64,000 bases of DNA from Subtercola boreus (GTDB taxonomy: Bacteria; Actinomycetota; Actinomycetes; Actinomycetales; Microbacteriaceae), in NCBI RefSeq assembly GCF_006716115.1, contig NZ_VFOO01000001.1:682001-746000 (forward strand), written 5' to 3'. Every line of letters starts with the position of its first letter. The first letter of the stretch is position 1. Shown here in pieces: positions 44,065 to 53,492 of this stretch. Under the pieces are notes generated by a model. It had not been told where the DNA came from, did no database searches, and saw nothing but the letters and a program-made list of their open reading frames with translations. A program made the position numbers and the translations under genes.

Positions 44065-44781
44065 GTGTTTGAATTCTTCAGGCGCCCGACGGTGCGCATC
44101 GATGTTCCGCGCCTCCGGCCGCGCCGCACATCGGGTGCACTGCCCAAGGTGAACCTGGCTGAACTCACACCAGAAGTGCTTCCCTACCTCGGCCAGGCGG
44201 CGTACATCCAGCTCGCCATCTTCGAGGCGATCGCCCGTGCCGTGATGCTCTCGCCGACGGTGCGTGCCAAGGAGGCCCTGGGGCCGGCGGCGGGTGAGGC
44301 GCTCGGAAAGCACGAGAAGCTCGTCGGCGAGCTCCGGCGCCGGGTGGATGATCCGTCCTCCGTGATGGCAGCGTTCGCCCCGGCGATCGACAACTACGCA
44401 GCCGTCATCCGCGGCAGCGACTGGTACGAGTCGCTCGCGAGCATCTACCTCACCGCGGGCATCCTCGACGACTTCTTCGTCTTGCTCGCAACCGGTCTCG
44501 AGGGCGACATCGGACCGCGCGCCGCGCAGCTCATCAGCGTGGAGACGGGTCGTGCCGCGATCGTGGTTCTGCTGAACGACGCGATCGCCGAAGACCCGTC
44601 GCTCGGTTCGCGCCTCGCGCTCTGGGGTCGGCGACTCGTCGGCGACACGCTGCTCGTGGCACGGTCGGCCATCCACCACACCGAGAACGCGCGAACCGAC
44701 GAGGAGCGCATCGAGCCCGTCTTCACCGAGCTCATCGCAAAGCACAGCCGCCGCATGGACGGCCTCGGCCTGACGGCCTGA
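44065..44781 (+). CDS. Ferritin-like fold protein (MiaE_2-like)
   Basis: 238 residues, all-helical. It matches the ferritin-like/MiaE_2 family found beside DEAD helicases in Actinobacteria: helix A AAYIQLAIFEAIARAVML, the Glu/His pair in EALGKHEKLVGELRRR, AGILDDFFVLLA and the late RTDEERIEPVFTELI. A di-metal site is possible from these Glu/Asp/His residues. The reaction is unknown, although tRNA hydroxylation has been suggested for relatives. Confidence 0.8.
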   Translation: MFEFFRRPTVRIDVPRLRPRRTSGALPKVNLAELTPEVLPYLGQAAYIQLAIFEAIARAVMLSPTVRAKEALGPAAGEALGKHEKLVGELRRRVDDPSSVMAAFAPAIDNYAAVIRGSDWYESLASIYLTAGILDDFFVLLATGLEGDIGPRAAQLISVETGRAAIVVLLNDAIAEDPSLGSRLALWGRRLVGDTLLVARSAIHHTENARTDEERIEPVFTELIAKHSRRMDGLGLTA

Positions 44782-44796
44782 CCTCCCCTCCTGCAG

Positions 44797-44854
44797 TCGA
44801 GTGGGCGATTCGGGCCCTAAAACTCCGTTTTATGGGCCCAAATCGCCCACTCGA
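44797..44854. terminator. 58-bp near-perfect palindrome between convergent genes
   Basis: The left arm (44797-44823, TCGAGTGGGCGATT then GGGCCC and TAAAAC) pairs with 44827-44854 over 26 bp, with one mismatch, one bulge and a three-base loop TCC. It lies between the ferritin-like gene and kynU and probably terminates both. Its size and symmetry recall the palindromes of the DUF559 cassette. Confidence 0.65.
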
Positions 44855-44868
44855 TTGATGCCTGGGGG

Positions 44869-46176
44869 TTAGGGGGCAGGGTCCAGAGCCTCGCGGATGG
44901 CGGCCAGTCCGAGGACCAGCTCGCGGTAGGTGGTGGTGAGGGGGGAGAGGCCGACGCGGAGGCCTTCGGGTGCGCGGAAGTCCGGCACCACGCCGGTCTG
45001 CCAGAGGGCGGCGACGACCTCGCGGAACCGGGGATGGTCGAGGGTGACGTGGCTGCCGCGCTCAGCGCTCTGCCGGGGTGACGCCACCACGACTCCGAGA
45101 GGTTCGAGCCAGGCGTCGGCCAGTTCGATCGTCAGCTCGGTGAGCGCGATCGACTTCGCCCGCACGGCCGGGATGCCCGCTTCACCGATGAGGGCGATCA
45201 TGTCCCGCATCGCGAGCATCCCGATCACCGGGGGAGTACCGCTCTGAAAGCTCCGGATGCCCGGGGCGCTGTTGTAGCCCGGCCCCATGGCGAACGGTTC
45301 GGCGTGGCCGAGCCAGCCCCAGATCGGCTGCCGGAGCTCCGACTGCAGCTCGCTCCGCACGTAGACGAACGCGGGAGAGCCCGGACCGCCGTTGAGGTAC
45401 TTGTAGGTGCAGCCGACCGCGATGTCGACCTGCCACTCGTCGAGCAGCACCGGCACGCTGCCGGCCGAGTGGCAGAGGTCCCAGACGACGAGGGCCCCCG
45501 CGTCGTGGGTGATGCGGGTCAGCGTCTCGACGTCGGCGAGGTACCCCGAGCGGTACGCGACCTGGCTGGCGACGACGACTGCTGTGCGTTCGCCGACGGC
45601 CTCCGCGAGCAGTTCGGCCGTGAGCCCGAGGGTGCGCGAGGTCTGGACCCAGCGCACGGTGAGGCCGCGCTCGGCGGCGATGCCCTCCACCACGTAGCGG
45701 TCGGTGGGGAAGTTGTCGCTGTCCACCACGATCTCCGTGCGGCCGGGGCGGGCGGCGACGGCTGCTCGCACGGCCTTGTAGAGCAGCACGGTGGTCGAAT
45801 CGCCGATCATCGTCTGCCCCGGGGCCGCGCCGAGGGCGGCTGCGCCGAGTTCGTCGCCGATCACGGTGGGGAGCTGCATCCACCCCTCGTCCCAGCCGCG
45901 GATGAGGCGCGACCCCCAGGAGTCCCGCACGAAGGCGGCGAGGGTGTCTGCGGTGGAGAGCAGCGGCCGGCCGAGGGAGTTGCCGTCGAGGTAGGCGACG
46001 ACGGCGTCGTCCGAGGCGGCAGCGTCAGCCGACTCTGTGACGCCCGGCGCGGCGGCGTGAGCGGACTCGGGGACGCCCGGCGCCACGAACAGGTCGCGGT
46101 ACCCGCCGAGCGTATCCGCGCGGTCGAGAGCATCGGCGCGCGTGAGGGCTTCGCCGAGGGTGAGGGGTGCGGGCAT
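44869..46176 (-). CDS. kynU: Kynureninase
   Basis: 435 residues, PLP enzyme that cleaves kynurenine to anthranilate and alanine. The motifs are YLDGNSLGRPL, WGSRLIRGWDEGWMQLP, the PLP phosphate site MIGDSTTVLLYKA, VDSDNFPTDRYV, and the PLP lysine in VGCTYKYLNGGPGSPAF. No other tryptophan-catabolism gene is nearby. Between about residues 32 and 53 the chain carries a duplicated PGV.ES element from a 33-bp tandem repeat. Confidence 0.94.
   Translation of the reverse strand: MPAPLTLGEALTRADALDRADTLGGYRDLFVAPGVPESAHAAAPGVTESADAAASDDAVVAYLDGNSLGRPLLSTADTLAAFVRDSWGSRLIRGWDEGWMQLPTVIGDELGAAALGAAPGQTMIGDSTTVLLYKAVRAAVAARPGRTEIVVDSDNFPTDRYVVEGIAAERGLTVRWVQTSRTLGLTAELLAEAVGERTAVVVASQVAYRSGYLADVETLTRITHDAGALVVWDLCHSAGSVPVLLDEWQVDIAVGCTYKYLNGGPGSPAFVYVRSELQSELRQPIWGWLGHAEPFAMGPGYNSAPGIRSFQSGTPPVIGMLAMRDMIALIGEAGIPAVRAKSIALTELTIELADAWLEPLGVVVASPRQSAERGSHVTLDHPRFREVVAALWQTGVVPDFRAPEGLRVGLSPLTTTYRELVLGLAAIREALDPAP
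46016..46081 (-). repeat. In-frame 33-bp tandem repeat (x2) in kynU
   Basis: Units 46016-46048 and 46049-46081 match at about 28 of 33 positions, encoding two copies of an 11-residue element near the N-terminus of kynureninase. Confidence 0.8.
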
Positions 46177-46221
46177 CCGGAACCGGCCTGTGTCGTGACG
46201 GGGTGCGAGGAACGGACGCGG

Positions 46222-46527
46222 CTAGATCGTGCGCGCCTTGGGGCTCAGCAGGGCGCTGAGCTCGGCGCGGTCACGATTGCGCCTGGCGCGACCGAGGGCC
46301 GGGGTGACGAGGGCGACGATCACGGCCGTGCCGACGAGGGCGATGACCCAGATCCAGCCGCCGTCATAGGGCAGGCCGAGCCAGGTCAGCACCTCCCACA
46401 GGATCGCGGCAGAGGCCGCGCCGAGCGCCGGCACCAGAAGCACGCCGTGCGTCTCCCGGAGCGGGAACAGGTAGCGCCCGAGCAGGCCGATGATGATGCC
46501 GCCGAGTACGACGAAGAGCAGTTCCAT
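46222..46527 (-). CDS. Small hypothetical membrane protein
   Basis: 101 residues with three predicted helices (LLFVVLGGIIIGLLGRYLF, VLLVPALGAASAAILWEVL, WIWVIALVGTAVIVALVTP) and a basic C-terminal tail with SPKARTI. I do not recognise the family. It lies between kynU and the DUF3107 gene on the same strand, 17 bp after the latter, and is probably co-transcribed with it. Confidence 0.78.
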   Translation of the reverse strand: MELLFVVLGGIIIGLLGRYLFPLRETHGVLLVPALGAASAAILWEVLTWLGLPYDGGWIWVIALVGTAVIVALVTPALGRARRNRDRAELSALLSPKARTI

Positions 46528-46544
46528 GACGGATGCGCCCGGCG

Positions 46545-46769
46545 CTAGCCGACGAAACCGATACGGCGGGACTCCTCGGTGCCGATCTCGACATAGCTGA
46601 GGCCGACAACGGGGATGAGGTACAGCTTGCCCTTGCTGTCTTTCAGCGAGAGGTGACCGGTTCCGCTGGTCAGGGCGGCAGAGACGGTCTGCTCGATCTC
46701 ATCGGGAGACTGGTGCGTCTCGAAGCTCAGTTCGCGGGGAGAGTGTGCAATGCCGATACGAATTTCCAC
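46545..46769 (-). CDS. DUF3107 domain-containing protein
   Basis: 74 residues, only the DUF3107 domain (VEIRIGIAHSPRELSFET, then KLYLIPVVGLSYVEIG and RRIGFV at the end), as in Rv3208A/TB9.4 of mycobacteria. The family is actinobacterial and its role is unknown. GTG 46769 has AAAGG eight bases upstream. The longer reading to 46931 overlaps the promoter of adnA and has no homology. Confidence 0.9.
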   Translation of the reverse strand: MEIRIGIAHSPRELSFETHQSPDEIEQTVSAALTSGTGHLSLKDSKGKLYLIPVVGLSYVEIGTEESRRIGFVG

Positions 46770-46909
46770 CAGGTGCGCCTTTCGAGAGTTGCGTGGACTG
46801 TGACCAGAACCACGTGCCCAGATTACGGCAGAACGGATGCCCGCCCCGCCGGTTGGGCCGCGCTCCGCACTCGCCGAGAGCGAACACCGGCGATGTCGGG
46901 GGTGGCCGT

Positions 46910-46915
46910 TAGCGT
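46910..46915 (+). promoter_or_regulatory. -10 element, probable leaderless start of adnA
   Basis: TAGCGT, six bases (GGAGAC), then GTG 46922. Confidence 0.45.
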
Positions 46916-46921
46916 GGAGAC

Positions 46922-49900
46922 GTGTCCACATCCCAGCTCCGCAGCGCCTTCCGCGCTGCCCTCGCCCTCGACGATTCGCAGGTCGAGGTGCTGGCGACCG
47001 GCGACGGTGTCAGCCGCGCGATCATCGGCGCCCCGGGCTCGGGAAAGACCACGACCCTCGTCGAGACCGTCGCAGAGCGGGTGCTCGGTCGCGGCTACCT
47101 GCCCTCCGAGGTGCTGGCGCTCACGCCCACGCGGCAGAGCGCGACCGTGCTCCGCGACCGGCTGGCGCTCCGCCTCGGCCTGCCGACGAACGGCCCGCTC
47201 GCGCGCACGGTGAACTCGCTCGCCTTCCAGATCGTGCAGAGCGCCCGGGCGGCGACCGGCGCGCTGCCGCCGACCCTCCTCACCGGAGCCGAGCAGGACC
47301 GCATCATCGCCGACCTGCTGGCGGGCCAGGCCGAGGAGGGCTTCGGTCCCGAGTGGCCCGATCCGTTGACCGGAGACGTGAGGGCACTCCGCGGCTTCCG
47401 CACGGAGCTCCGCGAACTGATGATGCGCGCCACCGAGTCCGGGGTCTCGCCGCGCCAGCTGGCGGAGCTCGGGGCGCAGCACGGCATCCCGGAATGGGTG
47501 GCCGTCGGCCGGTTCGCCGACGAGTACCAGAGCGTCGTCGGCAGCTTCCGCGACGCCTCCCTCGACTCGGCCGAGCTCATCGCCGAGGCGCGCCTGCAGG
47601 TCGTCACCGCCGATGCGGGGGTGCAGGGCGGATCGTTGGTCAACGGCGGGCCGCACGTCCTGGCCGGGGTTCGGATGATCGTGGTCGACGACCTCCAGGA
47701 GCTCAGCAGTGGCGCCGTCAGCTTCATCGCGACCCTCGCCCGGCGGGGGGTGACGGTGCTCGCGTTCGGAGACCCCGATGCGGCGACGACATCGTTCCGG
47801 GGCGGACAGAAGGATGCGCTCGGGCGGCTCGGCACGGTGTTGGGTGAGCGGGTTGCCACGGCCGCCCCGGTGTACCTGCAGGCGGTCTATCGGCATGGGC
47901 CGGGCATCCGGAGCCTCGTCGACCGGTCGACCTCCCGCATCGGCGCTTCGGCCGCGGGGCGGCAGCGGGCGGCGCGCGCGACCGCTTCAGCTCAGGAGGT
48001 CGAGGCCGCCCTCGAGGTGTCGGGGGTACCGGCCGTCCGCCGCATCGAGGCGGTCTCGCCGGCGGGGGAGCTCGCGGCGATCGTGCACCTGCTGCGGGAG
48101 CACCACCTGCTCCGCGGGGTGCCATGGAACCGCATGGCCGTGGTGGTGCGCTCCGGCGCGCTGATCAGTTCGCTCGTGCGCGGGCTCGGCGTGGCGGAGG
48201 TGCCCGCGACCACGCAGACGGGCGGCCGGGCGCTCCGCGACGACTACGCGGCCCGGCACCTCGCACGGGCGGTCGCCGCGGCGATCGGGGTGGAGCCGCT
48301 CAGCGACGAGCTCGCCACAGAGCTGCTGCTCGGCCCGTTCGGCGGTCTCGACGCGGTCGGCCTCCGCCGACTCCGGCTCGCGCTCCGGCAGGAGGAGCTG
48401 GCGGGCGGCGGCAACCGGGGCGCCGATGCCCTCGTCACCGAGAGCCTCAGCGGGCCGGGCCGGCTCGCGACCCTCGACGCGGCCCCCGCGCGGCGGGCGC
48501 GGCGTCTCGCCGATGCGCTGGCGGCCGTGCGACAGCGGAACGACGCCGGCGCGAGCATCGAAGAGCTGCTCTGGGAGCTCTGGAGCCGCAGCGGCCTCGC
48601 CCCGGCGTGGCAGAAGGCGTCGGCAGGTCCTGGCATCCTCGGCGACGAGGCGAACCGCAACCTCGACGGCATCGTGGGAGTGTTCAGTTCGGCCAAACGG
48701 TTCGTGGAACGGTACCCCAACCGGCCGGCCGCCGACTTCCTGGTCGACCTGTTGCAGTCCGAAGTACCGGAGGACTCGCTGTCGCCGCGCTCGGCCTCCG
48801 ACGCGGTGGTCGTCTCGACGCCGAACGGGGTGATCGGCACCGAATTCGACGTGGTCGTGGTCGCGGGCCTCCAGGATTCGGTCTGGCCGAACCTCCGCCT
48901 CCGCGGCTCGCTGCTCCACCCCGACCGGCTGGCCGAACTCGTCGACGGTGCCCCTTCGTCCAACGTGGATGAACGGGCCGAGGTACTCGGCGACGAGCTC
49001 CGGATGTTTGTGCTCGCCGTCTCGCGGGCGACGACGCAGGTCGTGCTGACGAGCGTGGCGAACGACGACGAGCAGCCGTCGCCGTTCGTGCGGCTCATGC
49101 CGGAGGGGCCCGCAGGGCCAGCGGCCGCCGCTTCGGGGGAGCCGGGCGCGGCTACGGTGGCGGTGGCTCCCGCGCCGTCCACCTCGCCGTTCCAGCGATC
49201 GGCGGTCGAGCATCCACTGTCCCTGCGTGCGCTCACCGGGAGCCTCCGCCGCCGGCTCGTCGAAACCGGCGACCCCGCGGCCGCCGAGGCGCTCGCCCGG
49301 CTCGCCGCGGAGGGTGTGCCCGGGGCAGACCCGCTCAGCTGGTACGGGGTGCTCGAACCCTCGACCACCGAACCCCTGGTCGACCTCGACGACCCCGAGA
49401 ACAGGGTCGACGTCTCTCCGTCGAAGCTCGAGACGTTCGAGAAGTCACCGTTGGCGTGGTTCATCGACCGGGTCTCGGGGTCCACGTTCGGGCTCTCCGC
49501 CGGCATCGGCACGCTGCTGCACTCGGTGATGGAGGAGGTCACCGCCGAACCCGCCGCGGATGCCGGGACCGACAGCCTGAGTGCGGATGCCCTGTGGCAA
49601 CGCCTCGACGAACGCTGGAACGAACTGCAGTTCGAGTCCCCGTGGCTCGCCGAACGCGAACGCCAGAAGACCCGGGGCAAGGTGGAGGGTCTCTCCGAGT
49701 ACCTCCGCGGCTTCGAACGGGAGGGCGGAAAGCTGCTCGGCGGCGAGGCTGCCTTCGCGCTCGACGTCGGCCGGGCGCGCCTCCGCGGAACCGTCGACCG
49801 CATCGAGCAGCGCTCCGACGGCCAGGTCACCGTCGTCGACCTGAAGACGGGCGGCACGGCACCGTCGTCTGCCGCAGTCTCGGCGCACGCGCAGCTCGGC

Positions 49901-50242
49901 AGCTACCAGCTCGCACTTCAGGCCGGCGCGCTCGACCAGGGGGAGCCGACGGGCGAGCCGGCAGAGCCTGGCATCACGCAGCCCGGAACAGCAGAGAGCG
50001 GGGGCGCCATGCTGCTCTACGTCGCCCTCACCTCTGGCGCCGGCGCGAACAGGGTCCTCTACAAACTGCTCGGCCAGCAACCTCTCGACGACGAGGCGAT
50101 CGAAGTGTTCCGCGCACGCATCGAGCAGGCGGCGACCGGGATGGCCGGCAGCACCTTCCCGGGCCGGGACGATCTGCCGGAACGGGATCCGCACGGTGCC
50201 TGGGAGTACCGCATCCACCTCGTGAGGGCGGTGTCCTCGTGA
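46922..50242 (+). CDS. adnA: AdnA-like helicase-nuclease subunit
   Basis: 1106 residues. UvrD-like motor: Walker A IIGAPGSGKTTT (residues 34-45), motif Ia LALTPTRQSATVL, motif II IVVDDLQELSSG and motif VI AVSRATTQVVL. A C-terminal RecB-type PD-(D/E)XK nuclease has VTVVDLKTGG near residue 970. Compared with AdnB the motor motifs are degenerate (DDLQE for DExQD), as known for mycobacterial AdnA. With the product of the next gene it forms the AdnAB heterodimer that resects double-strand breaks in actinobacteria lacking RecBCD. GTG 46922. Confidence 0.92.
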   Translation: MSTSQLRSAFRAALALDDSQVEVLATGDGVSRAIIGAPGSGKTTTLVETVAERVLGRGYLPSEVLALTPTRQSATVLRDRLALRLGLPTNGPLARTVNSLAFQIVQSARAATGALPPTLLTGAEQDRIIADLLAGQAEEGFGPEWPDPLTGDVRALRGFRTELRELMMRATESGVSPRQLAELGAQHGIPEWVAVGRFADEYQSVVGSFRDASLDSAELIAEARLQVVTADAGVQGGSLVNGGPHVLAGVRMIVVDDLQELSSGAVSFIATLARRGVTVLAFGDPDAATTSFRGGQKDALGRLGTVLGERVATAAPVYLQAVYRHGPGIRSLVDRSTSRIGASAAGRQRAARATASAQEVEAALEVSGVPAVRRIEAVSPAGELAAIVHLLREHHLLRGVPWNRMAVVVRSGALISSLVRGLGVAEVPATTQTGGRALRDDYAARHLARAVAAAIGVEPLSDELATELLLGPFGGLDAVGLRRLRLALRQEELAGGGNRGADALVTESLSGPGRLATLDAAPARRARRLADALAAVRQRNDAGASIEELLWELWSRSGLAPAWQKASAGPGILGDEANRNLDGIVGVFSSAKRFVERYPNRPAADFLVDLLQSEVPEDSLSPRSASDAVVVSTPNGVIGTEFDVVVVAGLQDSVWPNLRLRGSLLHPDRLAELVDGAPSSNVDERAEVLGDELRMFVLAVSRATTQVVLTSVANDDEQPSPFVRLMPEGPAGPAAAASGEPGAATVAVAPAPSTSPFQRSAVEHPLSLRALTGSLRRRLVETGDPAAAEALARLAAEGVPGADPLSWYGVLEPSTTEPLVDLDDPENRVDVSPSKLETFEKSPLAWFIDRVSGSTFGLSAGIGTLLHSVMEEVTAEPAADAGTDSLSADALWQRLDERWNELQFESPWLAERERQKTRGKVEGLSEYLRGFEREGGKLLGGEAAFALDVGRARLRGTVDRIEQRSDGQVTVVDLKTGGTAPSSAAVSAHAQLGSYQLALQAGALDQGEPTGEPAEPGITQPGTAESGGAMLLYVALTSGAGANRVLYKLLGQQPLDDEAIEVFRARIEQAATGMAGSTFPGRDDLPERDPHGAWEYRIHLVRAVSS

Positions 50243-50255
50243 GGGCGGTGACGTC
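50222..50255 (+). repeat. 17-bp tandem duplication at the adnA/adnB junction
   Basis: GTGAGGGCGGTGTCCTC and GTGAGGGCGGTGACGTC lie head to tail and end exactly before the GTG start of adnB. The adnA stop is formed in the second copy. Confidence 0.8.
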
Positions 50256-53200
50256 GTGATCTCGAGCCTCGAGATCGCCGACGCCCTGCACCTGCCGCCG
50301 CCCACCCCGCAGCAGCAGGCCGTCATCGAGTCGCCGCTCGCCCCGAGCATCGTGATCGCCGGGGCCGGCAGCGGCAAGACCGAGACGATGGCGAACCGCG
50401 TGGTCTGGCTACTGGCGAACGACCTCGTCTCGGTCTCCGGGATCCTCGGCCTGACGTTCACCCGCAAGGCCGCCGGTGAGCTCGCCCAGCGCATCCGATC
50501 GCGCATCGACCAGCTCCAGGCGGCCCGGCTCACCACGACGGAGTTCGACCCGTTCGACTCGGCCACCGTGGCCACCTACAACTCGTTCGCGAACAGCATC
50601 TTCCGTGACAATGCCCTGCTCGTCGGGCGGGAGGGCGATTCGAGCATCCTGAGCGAGGCTTCGGCGTGGCAGATCGCGCGGCGCCTGGTCGCGAACAGTG
50701 TGGACGACCGGCTGGTCGGTCTCGACAAGTCCATCGACTCGATCACCGAGGCCGTGATCTCGCTCAGCCGCGCGATGAGCGAGAACGTCGTGACGTCGAA
50801 CGATGTCGTGCGGATGGCCGGCCAGTTCACCGGGCTCGCCGAGCTTCCCACGGGTTCGAAGCGGGTGCCGACCCTGAACGCCGAGCTCCGCACAGCGCTG
50901 CAGGCCGTCAGCGCCCTCCCTGTGCTGGTCGACCTCGCCGACCGGTTCGCTGAGGAGAAGATCCGGCGCGGGTTCGTCGAGTACTCCGACCAGGTCGCCC
51001 TCGCCCTCTCGATCGCCGAGCGGGTGCCGCGGGTGGTCGCCGACTACCGGGAGCGCTTCCGCGTCGTGCTGCTCGACGAGTACCAGGACACCAGCGTCGT
51101 GCAGACGCGCCTGCTCTCCACCCTCTTCGCCGGCCGGCCGGTGATGGCCGTCGGCGACCCGCACCAGTCGATCTACGGCTGGCGCGGTGCGAGCGCGGCG
51201 AACCTCGGCACGTTCGCGGTCGACTTCACCGGCGATCGGTCCGGCGCTCTCGCCTTCCCGCTCTCGACGAGCTGGCGGAACCCCGTGCGGGTGCTGGAGG
51301 CTGCGAACCGCCTGGTGGCTCCGCTCACCGCCGCGTCGACGGTGCCGGTCTCGCGGCTCGAGCCCCGGCCGGCTGCGGGCCAGGGCGGACTCGACGTGTT
51401 CTTCGGCGAGACCATCGACGACGAGGCCCGGGCGATCGCGAACTGGTTCGCCACACAGCTCGAGCGCCCCGCACCGAAGGGCGGTGTGCGCTCCGCCGCC
51501 CTGCTCTGCCGCTCCATCAAGAAGATCGGCGCGTTCACCACGGCTCTCACCGAGCGAGGGGTGCGCTTCCACGTCCTCGGCCTCGGTGGCCTGCTCGAGG
51601 AGCCGGCGGTGGCCGATCTGGTGTCGGCGCTCCGCGTGATCTACCATCCCACGGCCGAGTCCGAACTGGTGCGGCTGCTCACCGGCGCACGGTGGCAGGT
51701 GGGGCTCCGCGACATCGCCGGGCTCAGCAGCGTCGCAGCCTGGCTGGCCGACCGTGACCACCACCACGCGCGGCTCGATCCGGCCCTCAAACAACGCATC
51801 CGCGACTCGGTGGTCATCGATGAGGGGCGTTCGCTCGTCGATGCCCTCGACTTCGTGGCCGGGGCACCCGCCGGGCACCGGATGCTCGAGAACTTCAGCC
51901 CCGCCGGAGAGGGCCGCCTGCGCGCCGCCGGCCGACAGCTCGCGTTCCTCCGCACCCGCACCGGCCTCGACCTGCTCGACCTCGTCAATCTCGTCACGCA
52001 GGAGCTCCTGCTCGACGTCGAGGTCGCCGCCAACGAGAGTTCCCACCTCGGCCGGGCGAGCCTCGACGCGTTCTCCGAACAGATCGCCGGCTTTGTCGCG
52101 GCCGATCCGTCCGCCGGGCTCGGTGCCTTCCTCTCCTGGCTCCGCGAGGCGGAGAAACGCGACCGGCTGAGCCCGCGCTCCGACGAGCCGGAGCCCGGCA
52201 CCGTGCAGATCCTCACCATCCACGGGTCGAAGGGGCTCGAGTGGGACATCGTCGGTGTGCCGCGCATGGTCGAAGACGAACTGCCCGGCAAGCCGCAGAG
52301 CAAGCAGGGCTGGCTCGCGTTCGGGGAACTGCCTTTCGAGTTCCGGGGGGACTCGAGAGAACTGCCCGTGCTGGCCTGGCGGTCGGCGGCGACGCAGGCG
52401 GAGTTCGTGTCGGCGAAAGCGAGCTTCACCGAGCAGATCGTCGACCGCTATGCGGAGGAACAGCGTCGCCTGGTCTACGTCGCGGTGACGCGTGCACGCG
52501 AGAGCCTGCTGCTCAGCGGGTCGTTCTGGGTGGCCACGACGAAACCCCGTGGGCCGGGGCTGTTCCTCCGTGAACTGGCCGAAGCGGGGCTGGTCGCCAC
52601 GGACGCGCTGCCGGAGGTCCCGCAGAGCGATGTGAATCCGCTCGCGGAGTCGACCATGCTCATCCCGTGGCCGCTTGCGCCGCTCGGCAACCGCAGGGCG
52701 CGGGTCACCGCGGCGGCTGAGGCTGTCGCGGTCGCCGACGCGAGTGCTGAAACACCGTGGTCGCACGACATCGACCTGCTGCTGGCGGAGCGGGCCGCAG
52801 CCCTCGACGGTGAACTGCTCGTCGTGCCCACCCGCGTTGCGGCCTCGCGCTTCAAGGACTACGTTACAGAACCCGACGCGGTGCTCCGCCAGCTCCGCCG
52901 CCCGATGCCGGAGCGACCCTACCGCCAGACCAGGCTCGGCACCCGGTTCCACTCCTGGGTCGAGAACCGGTACGGGCTCGTCGGCGGTTCCGAGCAGCTG
53001 GATGCCGCACAGGGCGAACTCGATCTCGACATCGATCCCGGGTCAGGCCCCGACTTCGACCTCGACCTTCTCGACCCTCTCGACATCGACGGCGGCACGG
53101 CAGAAGAGCAGGAACTCGAACGGCTCCAGGCCACCTTCGAGGCCTCGCCGTGGGGCGGCCGGAGCCCGGAGGAGGTGGAGATCGAGATCCACCTGGTGCT

Positions 53201-53492
53201 CGGTTCGAACATCGTGGTCTGCAAGATCGACGCCGTCTTCCGTGACGGCGATCGGTACCAGATCGTCGACTGGAAGACCGGTCGCGCCCCGTCGGACGCC
53301 GCGGACCTCGAGGTCAAGCAACTGCAGCTCGCCCTGTACCGTCTCGCCTATTCGCAGTACCGGGGCATCGATCCGGGCGACATCGATGCGGTCTTCTTCT
53401 TCGTGTCGGTCGACGAGATCGTCACTCCCGACCGGATGTACTCCGAACCCGAACTCCTGGAACTCTGGGAGAGCGTCAGTCGTCGTCGCTGA
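50256..53492 (+). CDS. adnB: AdnB-like helicase-nuclease subunit
   Basis: 1078 residues. It is an intact UvrD-family motor with IAGAGSGKTETMANRVVWL (about residues 35-52), LGLTFTRKAAGELA, VVLLDEYQDTSVVQ (about 272), GDPHQSIYGWRGA, TIHGSKGLEWD and YVAVTRARESLLLSG. A C-terminal nuclease domain has YQIVDWKTGRAP near residue 1005. The opening PPPTPQQQAVI is typical of AdnB. It should be the main translocating motor of AdnAB. GTG 50256 lies 13 bp after adnA. The 3' end overlaps the convergent APH-like gene by 17 bp. Confidence 0.94.
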   Translation: MISSLEIADALHLPPPTPQQQAVIESPLAPSIVIAGAGSGKTETMANRVVWLLANDLVSVSGILGLTFTRKAAGELAQRIRSRIDQLQAARLTTTEFDPFDSATVATYNSFANSIFRDNALLVGREGDSSILSEASAWQIARRLVANSVDDRLVGLDKSIDSITEAVISLSRAMSENVVTSNDVVRMAGQFTGLAELPTGSKRVPTLNAELRTALQAVSALPVLVDLADRFAEEKIRRGFVEYSDQVALALSIAERVPRVVADYRERFRVVLLDEYQDTSVVQTRLLSTLFAGRPVMAVGDPHQSIYGWRGASAANLGTFAVDFTGDRSGALAFPLSTSWRNPVRVLEAANRLVAPLTAASTVPVSRLEPRPAAGQGGLDVFFGETIDDEARAIANWFATQLERPAPKGGVRSAALLCRSIKKIGAFTTALTERGVRFHVLGLGGLLEEPAVADLVSALRVIYHPTAESELVRLLTGARWQVGLRDIAGLSSVAAWLADRDHHHARLDPALKQRIRDSVVIDEGRSLVDALDFVAGAPAGHRMLENFSPAGEGRLRAAGRQLAFLRTRTGLDLLDLVNLVTQELLLDVEVAANESSHLGRASLDAFSEQIAGFVAADPSAGLGAFLSWLREAEKRDRLSPRSDEPEPGTVQILTIHGSKGLEWDIVGVPRMVEDELPGKPQSKQGWLAFGELPFEFRGDSRELPVLAWRSAATQAEFVSAKASFTEQIVDRYAEEQRRLVYVAVTRARESLLLSGSFWVATTKPRGPGLFLRELAEAGLVATDALPEVPQSDVNPLAESTMLIPWPLAPLGNRRARVTAAAEAVAVADASAETPWSHDIDLLLAERAAALDGELLVVPTRVAASRFKDYVTEPDAVLRQLRRPMPERPYRQTRLGTRFHSWVENRYGLVGGSEQLDAAQGELDLDIDPGSGPDFDLDLLDPLDIDGGTAEEQELERLQATFEASPWGGRSPEEVEIEIHLVLGSNIVVCKIDAVFRDGDRYQIVDWKTGRAPSDAADLEVKQLQLALYRLAYSQYRGIDPGDIDAVFFFVSVDEIVTPDRMYSEPELLELWESVSRRR

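Noticed and set aside
50409-52952. 847-codon open frame opposite adnB
   Set aside because: Antisense to a clearly conserved helicase; the composition is Arg/Glu/His-rich shadow sequence without a start signal.
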